Part shown: positions 53,223-61,889 of the stretch, one piece after another
How the letters are laid out: each line of letters opens with the position of its first letter
Position numbering within the stretch: the stretch's first letter is position 1
The notes under the pieces: model-generated
Seen by the model: the letters and a program-made list of their open reading frames with translations, nothing else
The model's database searches: none
Told to the model about the DNA's origin: nothing
Program-made: the position numbers and the translations under genes
NCBI GenBank assembly: GCA_016281935.1
Contig: JAEEJN010000089.1
Coordinates: 79,993 to 143,992, forward strand
Origin: Bacillota bacterium
Lineage (GTDB): Bacteria; Bacillota; Clostridia; Christensenellales; UMGS416
Direction: 5' to 3'
Length of the DNA stretch: 64,000 nt

Positions 53223-54072
53223 GTTCTGGTATCCCTCCTTGGATCCGGTGAATAAGGCGGGGAAGGTCTCTTTCAAAATCGAGTCCAAAACGGGGATCGA
53301 TCCCCAGATCCCGAGTGCGGACAATGGCTCGAACGGTAAAGTCGAGCGCCAGACGCACGCTGTTCAGCAGTGGGAGGCCATTCATGCGGGATGCCATGAC
53401 GATACAGGCCAGCAGATCCCCGCTTCCATGGTATATTCCGGGAACCATGTTCTGGAGCAGAAGCACAGGTTTATCGAGTTCGGATGAGAGCACAAGACAT
53501 CCTATCTCATTGTCCCGTGCGATTCCTGTAATCACGACATCCTTGGCCCCGAGATCCCGAACACGAAACGCCAGGTCTGTTTCCAGCGTGGGAGTCATAG
53601 GCAATCTGGGATCGACTCCCGCAAGAAGACATGCTTCCGTCAGATTGGGCGTTGTGAGATCCGCAAGAGGCATCAGCGAACGGAAACCCGGAATGTATTC
53701 GGGAGAGAAACCCTGATAGAGCTCCTGGGCATCTCCCATGACAGGATCGACTAGGACAAATGCGCCATGATAGTATTCAATGGCTTCTTTGAGGACAGGA
53801 ACCTGAGCGGGTTTTCCCAAATAACCGGTATAGATGCCGTCAAACGACAGGCCGAGCTTTTTCCAATGGGAAAGCATTTTCGGCATTTCATCCGTCAGAT
53901 CCAGATAGCTGTAGTCTGAGATTCCGCCTGTCTGGGTGGAAAGCAGCGCGGTGGGGAGCGGACACGCTTCCAATCCGGCGGAGGACAGTATGGGAAGAGC
54001 CGTTGTAAGAGAACAACGGCCTATGCCGGACAGATCATGTGCGCAAAGTACTCGCTTGGCTTTCTTCATCAT
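53215..54072 (-). CDS. pdxY: Pyridoxal/pyridoxamine kinase
   Basis: A 285-residue ribokinase-fold kinase that phosphorylates B6 vitamers. Signatures: HDLSGIGRCSLTTALPIL at the N-terminus, VLVDPVMGDAQELY, and the anion-hole motif GSGDLLACI (in place of GTGD). ATG at 54072 follows CAGGAG; the start overlaps the tcdA stop by 4 nt. Followed by the ECF S gene with overlap, which fits a B6 salvage pair. Confidence 0.92.
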   Translation of the reverse strand: MMKKAKRVLCAHDLSGIGRCSLTTALPILSSAGLEACPLPTALLSTQTGGISDYSYLDLTDEMPKMLSHWKKLGLSFDGIYTGYLGKPAQVPVLKEAIEYYHGAFVLVDPVMGDAQELYQGFSPEYIPGFRSLMPLADLTTPNLTEACLLAGVDPRLPMTPTLETDLAFRVRDLGAKDVVITGIARDNEIGCLVLSSELDKPVLLLQNMVPGIYHGSGDLLACIVMASRMNGLPLLNSVRLALDFTVRAIVRTRDLGIDPRFGLDFERDLPRLIHRIQGGIPEHE

Positions 54073-54767
54073 TTAATCTCCTGAGTCAGGATGCGTACAG
54101 CTTCTCCGGCAAGGATCATACCGGCAACGGGAGGCACCCATGCGACGGATCCGGGGGTCGAACCCGCGTTTTCGGGAGCAAAGGGCCGTTTAGGTTCTTC
54201 TGTGGAATATACGACCTTCAGCGAGGAAACACCTCTCTTTTTCAGTTCGCGTCTCATAACGCGGCAGAGAGGACACACGGAAGTCTCATAGAGATCCGCC
54301 AGGGTCAACCGTGTCGGATCCAGTTTATTTCCGCATCCCATAGCGGAAAGGACGGTGATCCCTGCTGACTGAGCGGAAACAATCAGGTCGATTTTATCCT
54401 TGACACTGTCGATCGCATCAATCACAAGATCAGCTCCCTGAAACAGCTCTACATCGCCTGGACGGTAGAATACAGGACGCGTATCACAGCAGACTTCCGG
54501 CGCGACGGCATGGATACGTGCTTCCATCGCTTCAGCTTTGGAACAGCCTACACGGTCGATTGTGGAGACAAGCTGTCGGTTCAGATTGGTTATGTCTACA
54601 TTGTCGCCGTCAATCAGGCGAAGGGTCCCGATCCCCGTTCGGGCCAAAGCTTCTGCGGCTGCACTTCCTACTCCGCCTAAGCCGAAAACTGCAACGGTGC
54701 AGCCGGCAAGCTTTTCGAGTGCGGAAGGACCCAGGACCCATGATGTGCGTATCAGTCTGTCATTCAT
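54069..54767 (-). CDS. tcdA: tRNA threonylcarbamoyladenosine dehydratase
   Basis: A 232-residue ThiF/E1-like enzyme that cyclises t6A in tRNA. The ATP motif is FGLGGVGSAAAEALAR (about 29-44), DGDNVDITNLNRQ is the E1 signature, and CPLCRVMRRELKKRGV is typical of TcdA. ATG at 54767 has no good ribosome binding site, and the consensus promoter lies so close that the leader is about 2 nt. First gene of tcdA-pdxY-ECF S. Confidence 0.92.
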   Translation of the reverse strand: MNDRLIRTSWVLGPSALEKLAGCTVAVFGLGGVGSAAAEALARTGIGTLRLIDGDNVDITNLNRQLVSTIDRVGCSKAEAMEARIHAVAPEVCCDTRPVFYRPGDVELFQGADLVIDAIDSVKDKIDLIVSAQSAGITVLSAMGCGNKLDPTRLTLADLYETSVCPLCRVMRRELKKRGVSSLKVVYSTEEPKRPFAPENAGSTPGSVAWVPPVAGMILAGEAVRILTQEIK

Positions 54768-54775
54768 ATTTCCAA

Positions 54776-54804
54776 ATTATAGGAGTTTGACCTATACGTG
54801 TCAA
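54776..54804 (-). promoter_or_regulatory. Consensus promoter of tcdA, nearly leaderless
   Basis: On the minus strand a perfect TTGACA (54804-54799), 17-bp spacer and perfect TATAAT (54781-54776). The expected transcript start, seven bases after the -10, is two bases before the ATG at 54767. Confidence 0.85.
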
Positions 54805-54820
54805 TGGTACAGACAGATGA

Positions 54821-54848
54821 GAAAAGCGCACCATCAGGTGCGCTTTTG
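54821..54848 (-). terminator. Terminator after the NPCBM gene
   Basis: AAAAGCGCACC and GGTGCGCTTTT form an 11-bp stem around an atca loop with a T run on the minus strand. Confidence 0.85.
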
Positions 54849-54860
54849 AACTGTCTTGGT

Positions 54861-56312
54861 TTACGGAGCAGTCGTGCCCGTGACTTCAGGAGAAGCTCCC
54901 GGCTCGGTGGATTCCGTAGGGGCGGGAGTTGCAGCCGAGGCAGAACCGCCGGGGTTGTTGATCTCCTGCCATGCTTCTTCCGTCAGAATGAAGCGGGCAT
55001 CGCCCAGAACGACGCTCAAAGTGCCCTTGGTACCCTTGGTCTGCATAAGGCGGATGCGAATGGTTTGAACACCGGTCACGTCAACCGTGATGTCCTTCTT
55101 CTCAAAGGTCCCGTCGACGAAATCACTGTCATAGCTGGGAGCATCGATCGCTGCGTCATCCAGATAGACCATGATGCGGAAGGTGCCGTTCTTGGAGGCG
55201 TTTCCGTAGGACCAGCCCGGATCGGCGCCAAGGTCAAAGATGAACTGGCTGTACTTGCCGTCCAGCTGATAGGTCAGGCTGCCGGATTCAGATTTACCCT
55301 GACCGGCGGGGATCTTCTTGCTCCGGATGAACATGCCGAGACCGTGATCGTATCTCAGACTTCCGATCTGGAACTTATCGGTATGCTGGTTCGCTGTCCA
55401 CTGTTTCTTATAGTATGTCTCGAAGTCAGAAGGAGCAGCGACTTCCTGCAGTTCTTCAGCATAGACGATGAATGTCGCGGGATCGGGCGTAGGTGTGGGC
55501 GTAGGAACCAGAGTCGCAACAGGAACCGTATAGGAAGGCGTCATGGAGGGAGTCGGAGATGCGGAGGGAACCGCTTCGCCGGGATCGTGTTTGCCGAGGG
55601 TGCTGAGGAGGATGATGATCAGGACGATCACGACAGCAATAGCGGCAAGAATGATCCAGTTGACTCTGCCAAAGCCGCGGGTGAACCAATACTTGACTTT
55701 GTCAAGGAAACTTTCAGGCTCATCCGTATCCATCTCGGAACCATAGACAGGACGGGATTCCTCATAATTGCGTCCGCGGTTGATCGTAGCGGACTGATTG
55801 TCCTGAGGATACATCTCCACACGACCGGGCACATAGGAACTGTCTTCCCTGTTATAGGTGCCCAGTTCACTGGGCGTAGCGATCGTGGTGGCGGCCACAG
55901 AGGGAGGCGGAGGGGTGGGACCGGTGAAACCGGGCTTCACATAGACACCGCCGTCTGCCTGGCGCATGAGCCAGCGGCCGATATCCTGACAGTCGGCCAC
56001 ACAAGCAGCAGCCAGATCGGGATCTCCGAGAGGCGACTGGGTCTGCACGGCATTCATGACATTCGTGAATTTCTGAAGGATCTCCGAAGGAGCACCGCTG
56101 GTGCGAAGAGCGTCCAGACGTTCTTCCTGCGTATCATCCGGAATCGAAGAAATTTTAAGCTGCTCCATGGCCATGATGGCAGCCATTTCGCAGTAGCGAT
56201 TCAGTGTGCGTACACATACGGACGGACTCGCATCCGCGATGCGTGCAGCATCATTGCCCAGAGCAGCCATCCTAGGCCATCTGGTGCGTAGAAAGTCAAA
56301 TTCATGAGCCAT
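54861..56312 (-). CDS. Membrane protein: helical N-domain, TM, NPCBM-like extracellular domain
   Basis: 483 residues. The cytoplasmic N-domain (about 1-95, AHEFDFLRTRWPRMAALGNDAARI) resembles the DUF4145/HEPN-like helical domain found at the N-terminus of some restriction and abortive-infection proteins. A linker and one transmembrane segment (about 220-245, VNWIILAAIAVVIVLIIILL) follow. Then a Ser/Pro/Thr linker and a beta domain (about 300-450) with the NPCBM pattern (SLTYQLDGKYSQFIFDLGAD, FRIMVYLDD). The two-domain combination is unusual. ATG at 56312 follows AAAGGAGA. Function unknown. Confidence 0.75.
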   Translation of the reverse strand: MAHEFDFLRTRWPRMAALGNDAARIADASPSVCVRTLNRYCEMAAIMAMEQLKISSIPDDTQEERLDALRTSGAPSEILQKFTNVMNAVQTQSPLGDPDLAAACVADCQDIGRWLMRQADGGVYVKPGFTGPTPPPPSVAATTIATPSELGTYNREDSSYVPGRVEMYPQDNQSATINRGRNYEESRPVYGSEMDTDEPESFLDKVKYWFTRGFGRVNWIILAAIAVVIVLIIILLSTLGKHDPGEAVPSASPTPSMTPSYTVPVATLVPTPTPTPDPATFIVYAEELQEVAAPSDFETYYKKQWTANQHTDKFQIGSLRYDHGLGMFIRSKKIPAGQGKSESGSLTYQLDGKYSQFIFDLGADPGWSYGNASKNGTFRIMVYLDDAAIDAPSYDSDFVDGTFEKKDITVDVTGVQTIRIRLMQTKGTKGTLSVVLGDARFILTEEAWQEINNPGGSASAATPAPTESTEPGASPEVTGTTAP

Positions 56313-56419
56313 GGCGATTCTCCTTTGGTTCCACTTTATGTATATTATTGTAAAAGGATTTTCCCTGTGGGTCAAGATGATTTACCACTTGTTGAACATT
56401 TTTTTGCCTGTCTTTTTGT

Positions 56420-57010
56420 TTAAGCGTCATCATTTTCCGAAACATCACCCGGCAATATCCAATCAAAGGAATCGTCTTGAGCCATCTGTTCGAAGTAGAG
56501 GTTTTCCAATGGGATCCAGGTGGTCAGAAAGCTGGGATAATGATCCGGATCTCGTTTTTGAAGGCGCGAAAGACGGATATCCAGGGGCATTGTCAGTTTG
56601 ACCCGAAGATTACCTGCTCTTCTCAAACGGACGTGATTTGCATAGGCTCCTTCCAGGATTACCAGCGGCCCCGGTTTTATGGCTATGGGTTCTCCAAGGC
56701 TCTGGCTCTGCGGAATAAACGGCCGGTATTCGAAGCAGATCCCCTGAAGAAGCGGAATCGTCACTTCCTGTTCGAACCTTTCCCAATCAGCGTTTCCTCC
56801 CGGCTGTGACAGCCTTTCAGGCGTCTTTGCAGACCATGGGACATAGAAATCATCCATATGAATCACAGGAGCATCATATGTTTTCGACAGACGTGCAGCA
56901 AGAGTGGTCTTTCCGGACGCACACGGTCCGTCAAGGATCAGACGCACGGACTCACCGCGTGCGAGCCGGGTATCGATCTCATTGCAAAGAAAAGAAAACG
57001 CGTTCATCAT
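56420..57010 (-). CDS. Uridine kinase-like P-loop protein
   Basis: About 196 residues. Walker A is GPCASGKTTLA, followed by HMDDFYVP (base-binding Asp), LEGAYANH, and a lid with RDPDHYPSF. It resembles uridine kinases and related small-molecule kinases; the exact substrate is not clear. Two tandem ATGs overlap the upstream stop (57010 or 57007); either could be used. It is coupled to the lipoprotein gene. Confidence 0.82.
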   Translation of the reverse strand: MMNAFSFLCNEIDTRLARGESVRLILDGPCASGKTTLAARLSKTYDAPVIHMDDFYVPWSAKTPERLSQPGGNADWERFEQEVTIPLLQGICFEYRPFIPQSQSLGEPIAIKPGPLVILEGAYANHVRLRRAGNLRVKLTMPLDIRLSRLQKRDPDHYPSFLTTWIPLENLYFEQMAQDDSFDWILPGDVSENDDA

Positions 57011-57951
57011 GGCTCCCAAACCAGATCGTTCAGACGATGCAGAAGCATATAACTGCGGATCTGCAGGTTGAGAGATTCTTCCATGCTTCGTGTGTCTGAA
57101 AGATCATCCATAATGGTTTTGGTCAGTTCGTAGGAGAAGACGGACCGCACCGCTTCTTTCGAAATGCCTTTGGAAAAATCCGCAAATCTGACGGACGATA
57201 ATCTCCAGGATCCTGATACGGACTGATCGAGAGTCAGACGCAGGGGTATCGAATCCGAAAAGACCGTGCTGAACTGATTTTCCTGGATCCTGCAGGCCTT
57301 TCGGACCGCTATCATGTTGAGAGTGACCTGATGCTTTCCGTTCTTGGCTTCATAGAGTCTGTAAGTGGAGAAATAGGCATCAGCATAACCGTATGTCTGC
57401 GCGAGAAAGCAGTTGAGATAATACGGAAGACGGATCTCGAGAGCACCTGTCGCATCTGTATCGCCATTCCATTGCCAAGATTCGCTCCAAAGGGAAAGAT
57501 ATTCAGGCCACAGAGATGCTTCCAGAATGCTCTGGCAGTACTGCGGCAGGAAAAACACCTGCCCGTCAGGATCTCTTCCATACGGTTCGCCCCCATCGGC
57601 TATATCAAATGTGACGAGTGCCTGATGCTGACCGTCGTAGACAGTTACCTTGTGTGCGAAAACAAAACCCTTATCTTCCGTGCGCTGGCTCAGATCCACT
57701 CCAGCCAGAAGAAGAAGGCGTGCGGCATCCGCATCTTCGATCGTGACCGTTTTGCCGGAGGCATGCTCCAGTTGCATCGTATAAGCCTCGGGACTTCTGT
57801 CTGGTCTGGATGCAGCAGTCACATCAGGGAGCACAGGAAATGAAGTGGGTTCTTCCCGGCCGATCAGGCTGTCCACCGGAATCGAACTGCAGGAAGTCAG
57901 GAGAGCGAGTATCAGAAAAAGGGCGACTGTGCCTTCGAGTTTTTTCAACAT
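57007..57951 (-). CDS. Lipoprotein of unknown function
   Basis: A 314-residue protein with a lipoprotein signal peptide (hydrophobic segment, lipobox LLTSC) and a soluble domain I do not recognise. It lies between cca and the kinase gene with overlaps at both ends (7 nt with cca, 4 nt with the kinase), so it is translationally coupled to a housekeeping gene. No enzymatic motif is visible. Confidence 0.78.
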   Translation of the reverse strand: MLKKLEGTVALFLILALLTSCSSIPVDSLIGREEPTSFPVLPDVTAASRPDRSPEAYTMQLEHASGKTVTIEDADAARLLLLAGVDLSQRTEDKGFVFAHKVTVYDGQHQALVTFDIADGGEPYGRDPDGQVFFLPQYCQSILEASLWPEYLSLWSESWQWNGDTDATGALEIRLPYYLNCFLAQTYGYADAYFSTYRLYEAKNGKHQVTLNMIAVRKACRIQENQFSTVFSDSIPLRLTLDQSVSGSWRLSSVRFADFSKGISKEAVRSVFSYELTKTIMDDLSDTRSMEESLNLQIRSYMLLHRLNDLVWEP

Positions 57952-59219
57952 TCAAACTCCTTTTCCCGCGCGAGGCGAATGAGGGTTTCATGACGGTTGT
58001 CATCGGGATGAAGGACGGTATGCTTCCACAGGGCGTTCAGAACGGAACCGATACGTTCAGACGGGCCTCCATATAGAGGAATCAGATCCTCTCCTGTCAG
58101 ATTCAGTTCTTTAAGGGAAAAAGGAACATGTCTGAGGATCATCTCATCAAGCAGATGCTTTTCCTCCGGATCCGCTGGGGAAAGGCCTTCCTTGGCAAGA
58201 CAGGCACGGAGAGAGACAAGGGAGCAGGCCTTGTCACGTCCAAGAGATGCACAAAGCAGACAGAATCCCTGCGTGTCCATTGAAACGGTCGCAAGGGGAG
58301 CAAGTTGCATGACCGTTTGAGATTCTTTTTTCGTAAGCTTGAGACTTCCACAGGCTTCCCTAAGTGAGGAAGCGGGAAGTGAATGCCATAGAGCGCACAG
58401 CCTGAGAGAGGGATCTGCTTTCAATTGCGAAACAGCGCGTATCAGTCTCGGATCCGACGCACAGTTCTCCGCTTCAGGGCACAGGATCTTCCATACACCA
58501 TATTCGGACATATCGGACAGCGCGGCCACAACAGGGTTCTTGCTGTATGTTTTTTCCGGATGACGCAGATCTGCCGTAAGGATGCGGATCAGTTCGTCTC
58601 TCAGCCTTTCCGGAGCAATGTCCTTCAAAAGCCGGATATGAGACAATGCCGCCTGCCGAACAGCGCATGTCGGTGAGAACTCCAGTTCTGCCGCCTGGCG
58701 GATCAGTCTGAGCAGTCTGAGACCGTCTTCATTCAGGACGGACTCCGGATCTCTTGTAGTGGACAGCTGATGCCTCTCCAGGTCCTGGATTCCGTTCCTG
58801 GGATCTGTAAGTTCCAATGTTCTCAGATCCAGATAGATCGCATTCACAGTGAAATCCCGGCGCAAGGCATCTTCCTGCAGTGTCGCACCGAGCTCGACTC
58901 TGCTTGGACGGTGAGCACCTCCGGGACGGTAGCTTTCCCGTCTGAATGCGGTATACTCGAATGTTTCTCCGAGAGCATGGAGTTCGACAGTGCCGAGTCC
59001 GGCATCACGCAGCGTCATAGTAACTGAACCGTCCCCGGGAAGAAACGGCTTCAAAGCTTCGGGAAGCAAAGGCCCCGAAAGATCGGCATCCCATGCCGGC
59101 AGTCCCAGAAGACTGTCACGTACCCAGCCGCCGACTATGTACAGCTGAATGCCGTTGCTGCCAGCCCATTTCCGGATCTGTTCGAGAGCGGGGGAGAAAG
59201 ACCAGACGTTTGTGTCCAT
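57945..59219 (-). CDS. cca: CCA tRNA nucleotidyltransferase
   Basis: A 424-residue class II CCA-adding enzyme. Motif A: VGGWVRDSLLG then DADLSG (metal-binding Asp pair); motif B: LRRDFTVNAIYLDL; motif D: NEDGLRLLRLIRQAAEL. The C-terminal helical body is intact. It completes tRNA 3' ends, though the tRNA-Val gene here already encodes CCA. ATG at 59219 begins exactly at the predicted transcription start (leaderless). Confidence 0.94.
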   Translation of the reverse strand: MDTNVWSFSPALEQIRKWAGSNGIQLYIVGGWVRDSLLGLPAWDADLSGPLLPEALKPFLPGDGSVTMTLRDAGLGTVELHALGETFEYTAFRRESYRPGGAHRPSRVELGATLQEDALRRDFTVNAIYLDLRTLELTDPRNGIQDLERHQLSTTRDPESVLNEDGLRLLRLIRQAAELEFSPTCAVRQAALSHIRLLKDIAPERLRDELIRILTADLRHPEKTYSKNPVVAALSDMSEYGVWKILCPEAENCASDPRLIRAVSQLKADPSLRLCALWHSLPASSLREACGSLKLTKKESQTVMQLAPLATVSMDTQGFCLLCASLGRDKACSLVSLRACLAKEGLSPADPEEKHLLDEMILRHVPFSLKELNLTGEDLIPLYGGPSERIGSVLNALWKHTVLHPDDNRHETLIRLAREKEFEC

Positions 59220-59225
59220 ATATCT

Positions 59226-59254
59226 ATTATAACGATTTCATAAGAGAGGAACAA
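59226..59254 (-). promoter_or_regulatory. Promoter of cca, predicted leaderless
   Basis: On the minus strand TTGTTC (59254-59249), 17-bp spacer, TATAAT (59231-59226). The A of the cca ATG is the seventh base after the -10. Confidence 0.75.
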
Positions 59255-59329
59255 GGAGAGCCGGGGCCAAAATGGACACGAACCGAATCGAACCTTTCGG
59301 CAGTTGTGAAGGAATATCGGGAAGGAATC

Positions 59330-59358
59330 TTGAAAGAAAACGTTCTTCGTGAGATAAT
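59330..59358 (+). promoter_or_regulatory. Promoter of the 2-hydroxyacid dehydrogenase gene
   Basis: TTGAAA at 59330-59335, a 17-bp spacer and GATAAT at 59353-59358. Confidence 0.6.
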
Positions 59359-59390
59359 TATCATTGGATTTTTGTCTGGAGGGTGCTCTC

Positions 59391-60389
59391 ATGCAAGCAA
59401 TATACTGCCTGAACCCCGGCTCTTTTGAACTGATTTACGGGCCGAAAGAAAGACAGGACGTGGAACGCCTCGTCGGCGGTTCCGTGCCGTTCGTGGATCC
59501 GGAATCGCTTCGTGCGGGGGATGAGGTTCTGCACGGTGTCCGTTATCTTTTCTCCGGTTGGGGCTGTCCGGTTCTGGATCAAGATCTCCTGGCACATCTG
59601 CCGGATCTGGAGGCAGTATTCTATGCTGCCGGATCGATCCGCTATTTTACGACGGATGAAATGTGGAACCGCGGTATACGCGTATTCTCGGCATGGGGTG
59701 CGAATGCGGTTCCTGTTGCTCAGTATACACTTGGACAGATTCTCGTCAATCTGCGTGCTGCATTCGCCAACGCAAGGGAAGTCCGCAGCAGGGAGACTTT
59801 CCAAGGTATCCCTGCAGCTAAGGCCTGCCCGGGACTTTACGGGTCCACAGTCGGGCTGGTCTCTCTTGGGATGATCGGCCGTATGGTGGCAGATTCACTG
59901 AGCAGTTTTGAAGTGAATGTGCTGGCTTACGATCCGTTTGTTTCTGAAGAGGCCGGAAAGAAACTGGGTGTCGAGATGACAGATCTGCGTTCCCTTTTTG
60001 AGCGCAGTGATGTCGTGTCCGTCCATACTCCTTGGCTTCCTGAGACTGTCGGCCTGTTGGGGAAAGAGCATTTTTCCCTGATGAAACCGTATGCTACGCT
60101 CATCAATACGTCGCGCGGCGCGATCCTCCGTGAAGATGACCTGATCGAAGTGCTTCAGACGAGACCGGATTTGACGGCGGTGCTGGATGTGACATGGCCT
60201 GAGCCGCCCGTGAAGGGAAGTCCTTTCTACATACTGCCGAATGTGTTCCTGACATCCCATATCGCCGGAAGCCAGAATGCCGAATGCCACAGGATGGCGC
60301 GTTATATGATTGATGAGTTCATCCGTTATCAGAACGGTGAAGTGCTCGTCTGGGAAGTGGACCGCCGAAAGGCGGAGACCCTTGCATAA
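59391..60389 (+). CDS. D-isomer-specific 2-hydroxyacid dehydrogenase
   Basis: A 332-residue NAD(P)-dependent dehydrogenase. The Rossmann motif is VGLVSLGMIGRMVA (a GxGxxG variant with Ser), and catalytic residues appear in NTSRGAIL (Arg), EPPVKGSP (Glu) and TSHIAGS (His). The N-terminal catalytic domain is divergent from SerA. The substrate is unknown. ATG at 59391 follows GGAGGG. The next gene starts 36 bp after the stop and may share the transcript. Confidence 0.85.
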   Translation: MQAIYCLNPGSFELIYGPKERQDVERLVGGSVPFVDPESLRAGDEVLHGVRYLFSGWGCPVLDQDLLAHLPDLEAVFYAAGSIRYFTTDEMWNRGIRVFSAWGANAVPVAQYTLGQILVNLRAAFANAREVRSRETFQGIPAAKACPGLYGSTVGLVSLGMIGRMVADSLSSFEVNVLAYDPFVSEEAGKKLGVEMTDLRSLFERSDVVSVHTPWLPETVGLLGKEHFSLMKPYATLINTSRGAILREDDLIEVLQTRPDLTAVLDVTWPEPPVKGSPFYILPNVFLTSHIAGSQNAECHRMARYMIDEFIRYQNGEVLVWEVDRRKAETLA

Positions 60390-60425
60390 ATGAATCAGCG
60401 GAGAAAACCGCGACAAGGAGATTTC

Positions 60426-61862
60426 ATGAACAAAACGAGAAGAATACTTGCACTGTGCCTGTTGGTATTGACTGTGTTTACTATGACCCTGCCTGCCTGG
60501 GCGGAAGGGGATGATGATCAAACAGCCAATCAGCCTTCACTGGCTCGGGATATAACATCTGAATGTACGTTCAAGGGGCAGAAATCTTCTGCAGGTTCCT
60601 TCAAAAGGGCGACTGACAACAATCTGGAGACCAAATTCGTTGCAGCCAATAACGAAGAGTACATCGACGTGTTTCTTCCCGATGGAGTGAAATGCGCCGG
60701 ACTGTACATGGACTTCGTGGAGATTCCTTTCAAGTGGTCTGTTTATTATGTGACGGACTCCGGTGAAGAGTTTCTTCGTGCAGAAGGCGGACGGGACAGC
60801 TATATGCTCCAGCAGTTTGCTGATGTGAGTTTTATGCCCATTTCGGAACATGTTCGTCTGCGTTCGGACAAACTGAGCATGATGGAATTCCGCGTTTATG
60901 ATGATTCCGGAGAATTTGCTCCTTCAGTGACCAAGATCTGGAATGAGCGCCCGGAAAAAGCGGACCTCATGGTTGTTTCTACCCACCCGGATGATGAACT
61001 GATTTTTATCGGCGGAGTACTTCCCACTTATGCAGGCGATCAGAAAAAAGACACGGTTGTCGTTTATATGACTTATGCGACACGGAGACGCGCAAGTGAA
61101 CTGCTGAACGGTCTTTGGGTATGCGGCGTAAGACAGTATCCCGTGCTTGGCCCATTCCCGGACAAGTACTGCACCTCCATAGGAGAAGCTCGCAAATATT
61201 GGAAGGACGAAGATTGTCAGCGTTACCTTGTAGAGCAGATTCGACGTTACAAACCGGAAGTGCTCGTGACCCAGGATGTGAACGGAGAATATGGCCATGG
61301 CGCTCATCGGCTCACGGTCTATTCCGTGCAGCAGGCGATCCAGCTGGCTATGGATCCTACTGCTTTTCCCGATCTGTATGAGAAGTACGGTGTCTGGGAA
61401 GTCAAAAAAGTGTATCTGCATCTCTGGAAAGAGAACAAGATCTCTATGAACTGGCGTATTCCTCTGGATTCCTTTGATGGGAAGACTGCACTGGATATCG
61501 CGAAACTGGCTTATGGCGAACACATCAGCCAGCATAAGTGGTATTTCCAGGTTCTGGATACCGGTAAAACATCCAATGCAGAATTCGGGCTTTACTATAC
61601 GACTGTCGGACTGGATCAGAATGGGGACGACATGTTCGAAAACATACCTCTTCCGACTCCCGAACCGACTCCGACTCCGGTGCCGACTCCTGAGCCTACA
61701 CCTGTTCCGACTCCAACACCTCAGCCTACTGCCGCGCCGGATATCACGCCGGTTGTGACACAGGCTCCGTCCGCTCCGGATTTCACACCTATGCCTCTCG
61801 CACCGGTCGAAAGCCCCACATTCTGGCAGAGAATTGCTGAATTTTTCAGGAATCTGTTTTAA
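60426..61862 (+). CDS. Secreted PIG-L family deacetylase (copy 1)
   Basis: 478 residues. A signal peptide (ALCLLVLTVFTMTLPAWA) precedes a beta-rich N-domain (about 45-170) and a PIG-L/LmbE deacetylase domain. The zinc motif is VVSTHPDDELIF (near residue 195) with the third ligand in GEYGHGAH. A Thr/Pro-rich linker and a short aromatic C-terminus (FWQRIAEFFRNLF) follow, possibly for surface contact. PIG-L enzymes remove acetyl from GlcNAc-type sugars. A paralogue lies directly downstream. ATG at 60426 follows AAGGAGATTTC. Confidence 0.88.
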   Translation: MNKTRRILALCLLVLTVFTMTLPAWAEGDDDQTANQPSLARDITSECTFKGQKSSAGSFKRATDNNLETKFVAANNEEYIDVFLPDGVKCAGLYMDFVEIPFKWSVYYVTDSGEEFLRAEGGRDSYMLQQFADVSFMPISEHVRLRSDKLSMMEFRVYDDSGEFAPSVTKIWNERPEKADLMVVSTHPDDELIFIGGVLPTYAGDQKKDTVVVYMTYATRRRASELLNGLWVCGVRQYPVLGPFPDKYCTSIGEARKYWKDEDCQRYLVEQIRRYKPEVLVTQDVNGEYGHGAHRLTVYSVQQAIQLAMDPTAFPDLYEKYGVWEVKKVYLHLWKENKISMNWRIPLDSFDGKTALDIAKLAYGEHISQHKWYFQVLDTGKTSNAEFGLYYTTVGLDQNGDDMFENIPLPTPEPTPTPVPTPEPTPVPTPTPQPTAAPDITPVVTQAPSAPDFTPMPLAPVESPTFWQRIAEFFRNLF

Positions 61863-61889
61863 ACGCCAGGAGTTCGCGAAGGTTTTGGC

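Noticed and set aside
54798..56291. 497-codon plus-strand open frame opposite the NPCBM gene
   Set aside because: Low-complexity Arg/Gly-rich product antisense to a gene with good start signal and domain structure.
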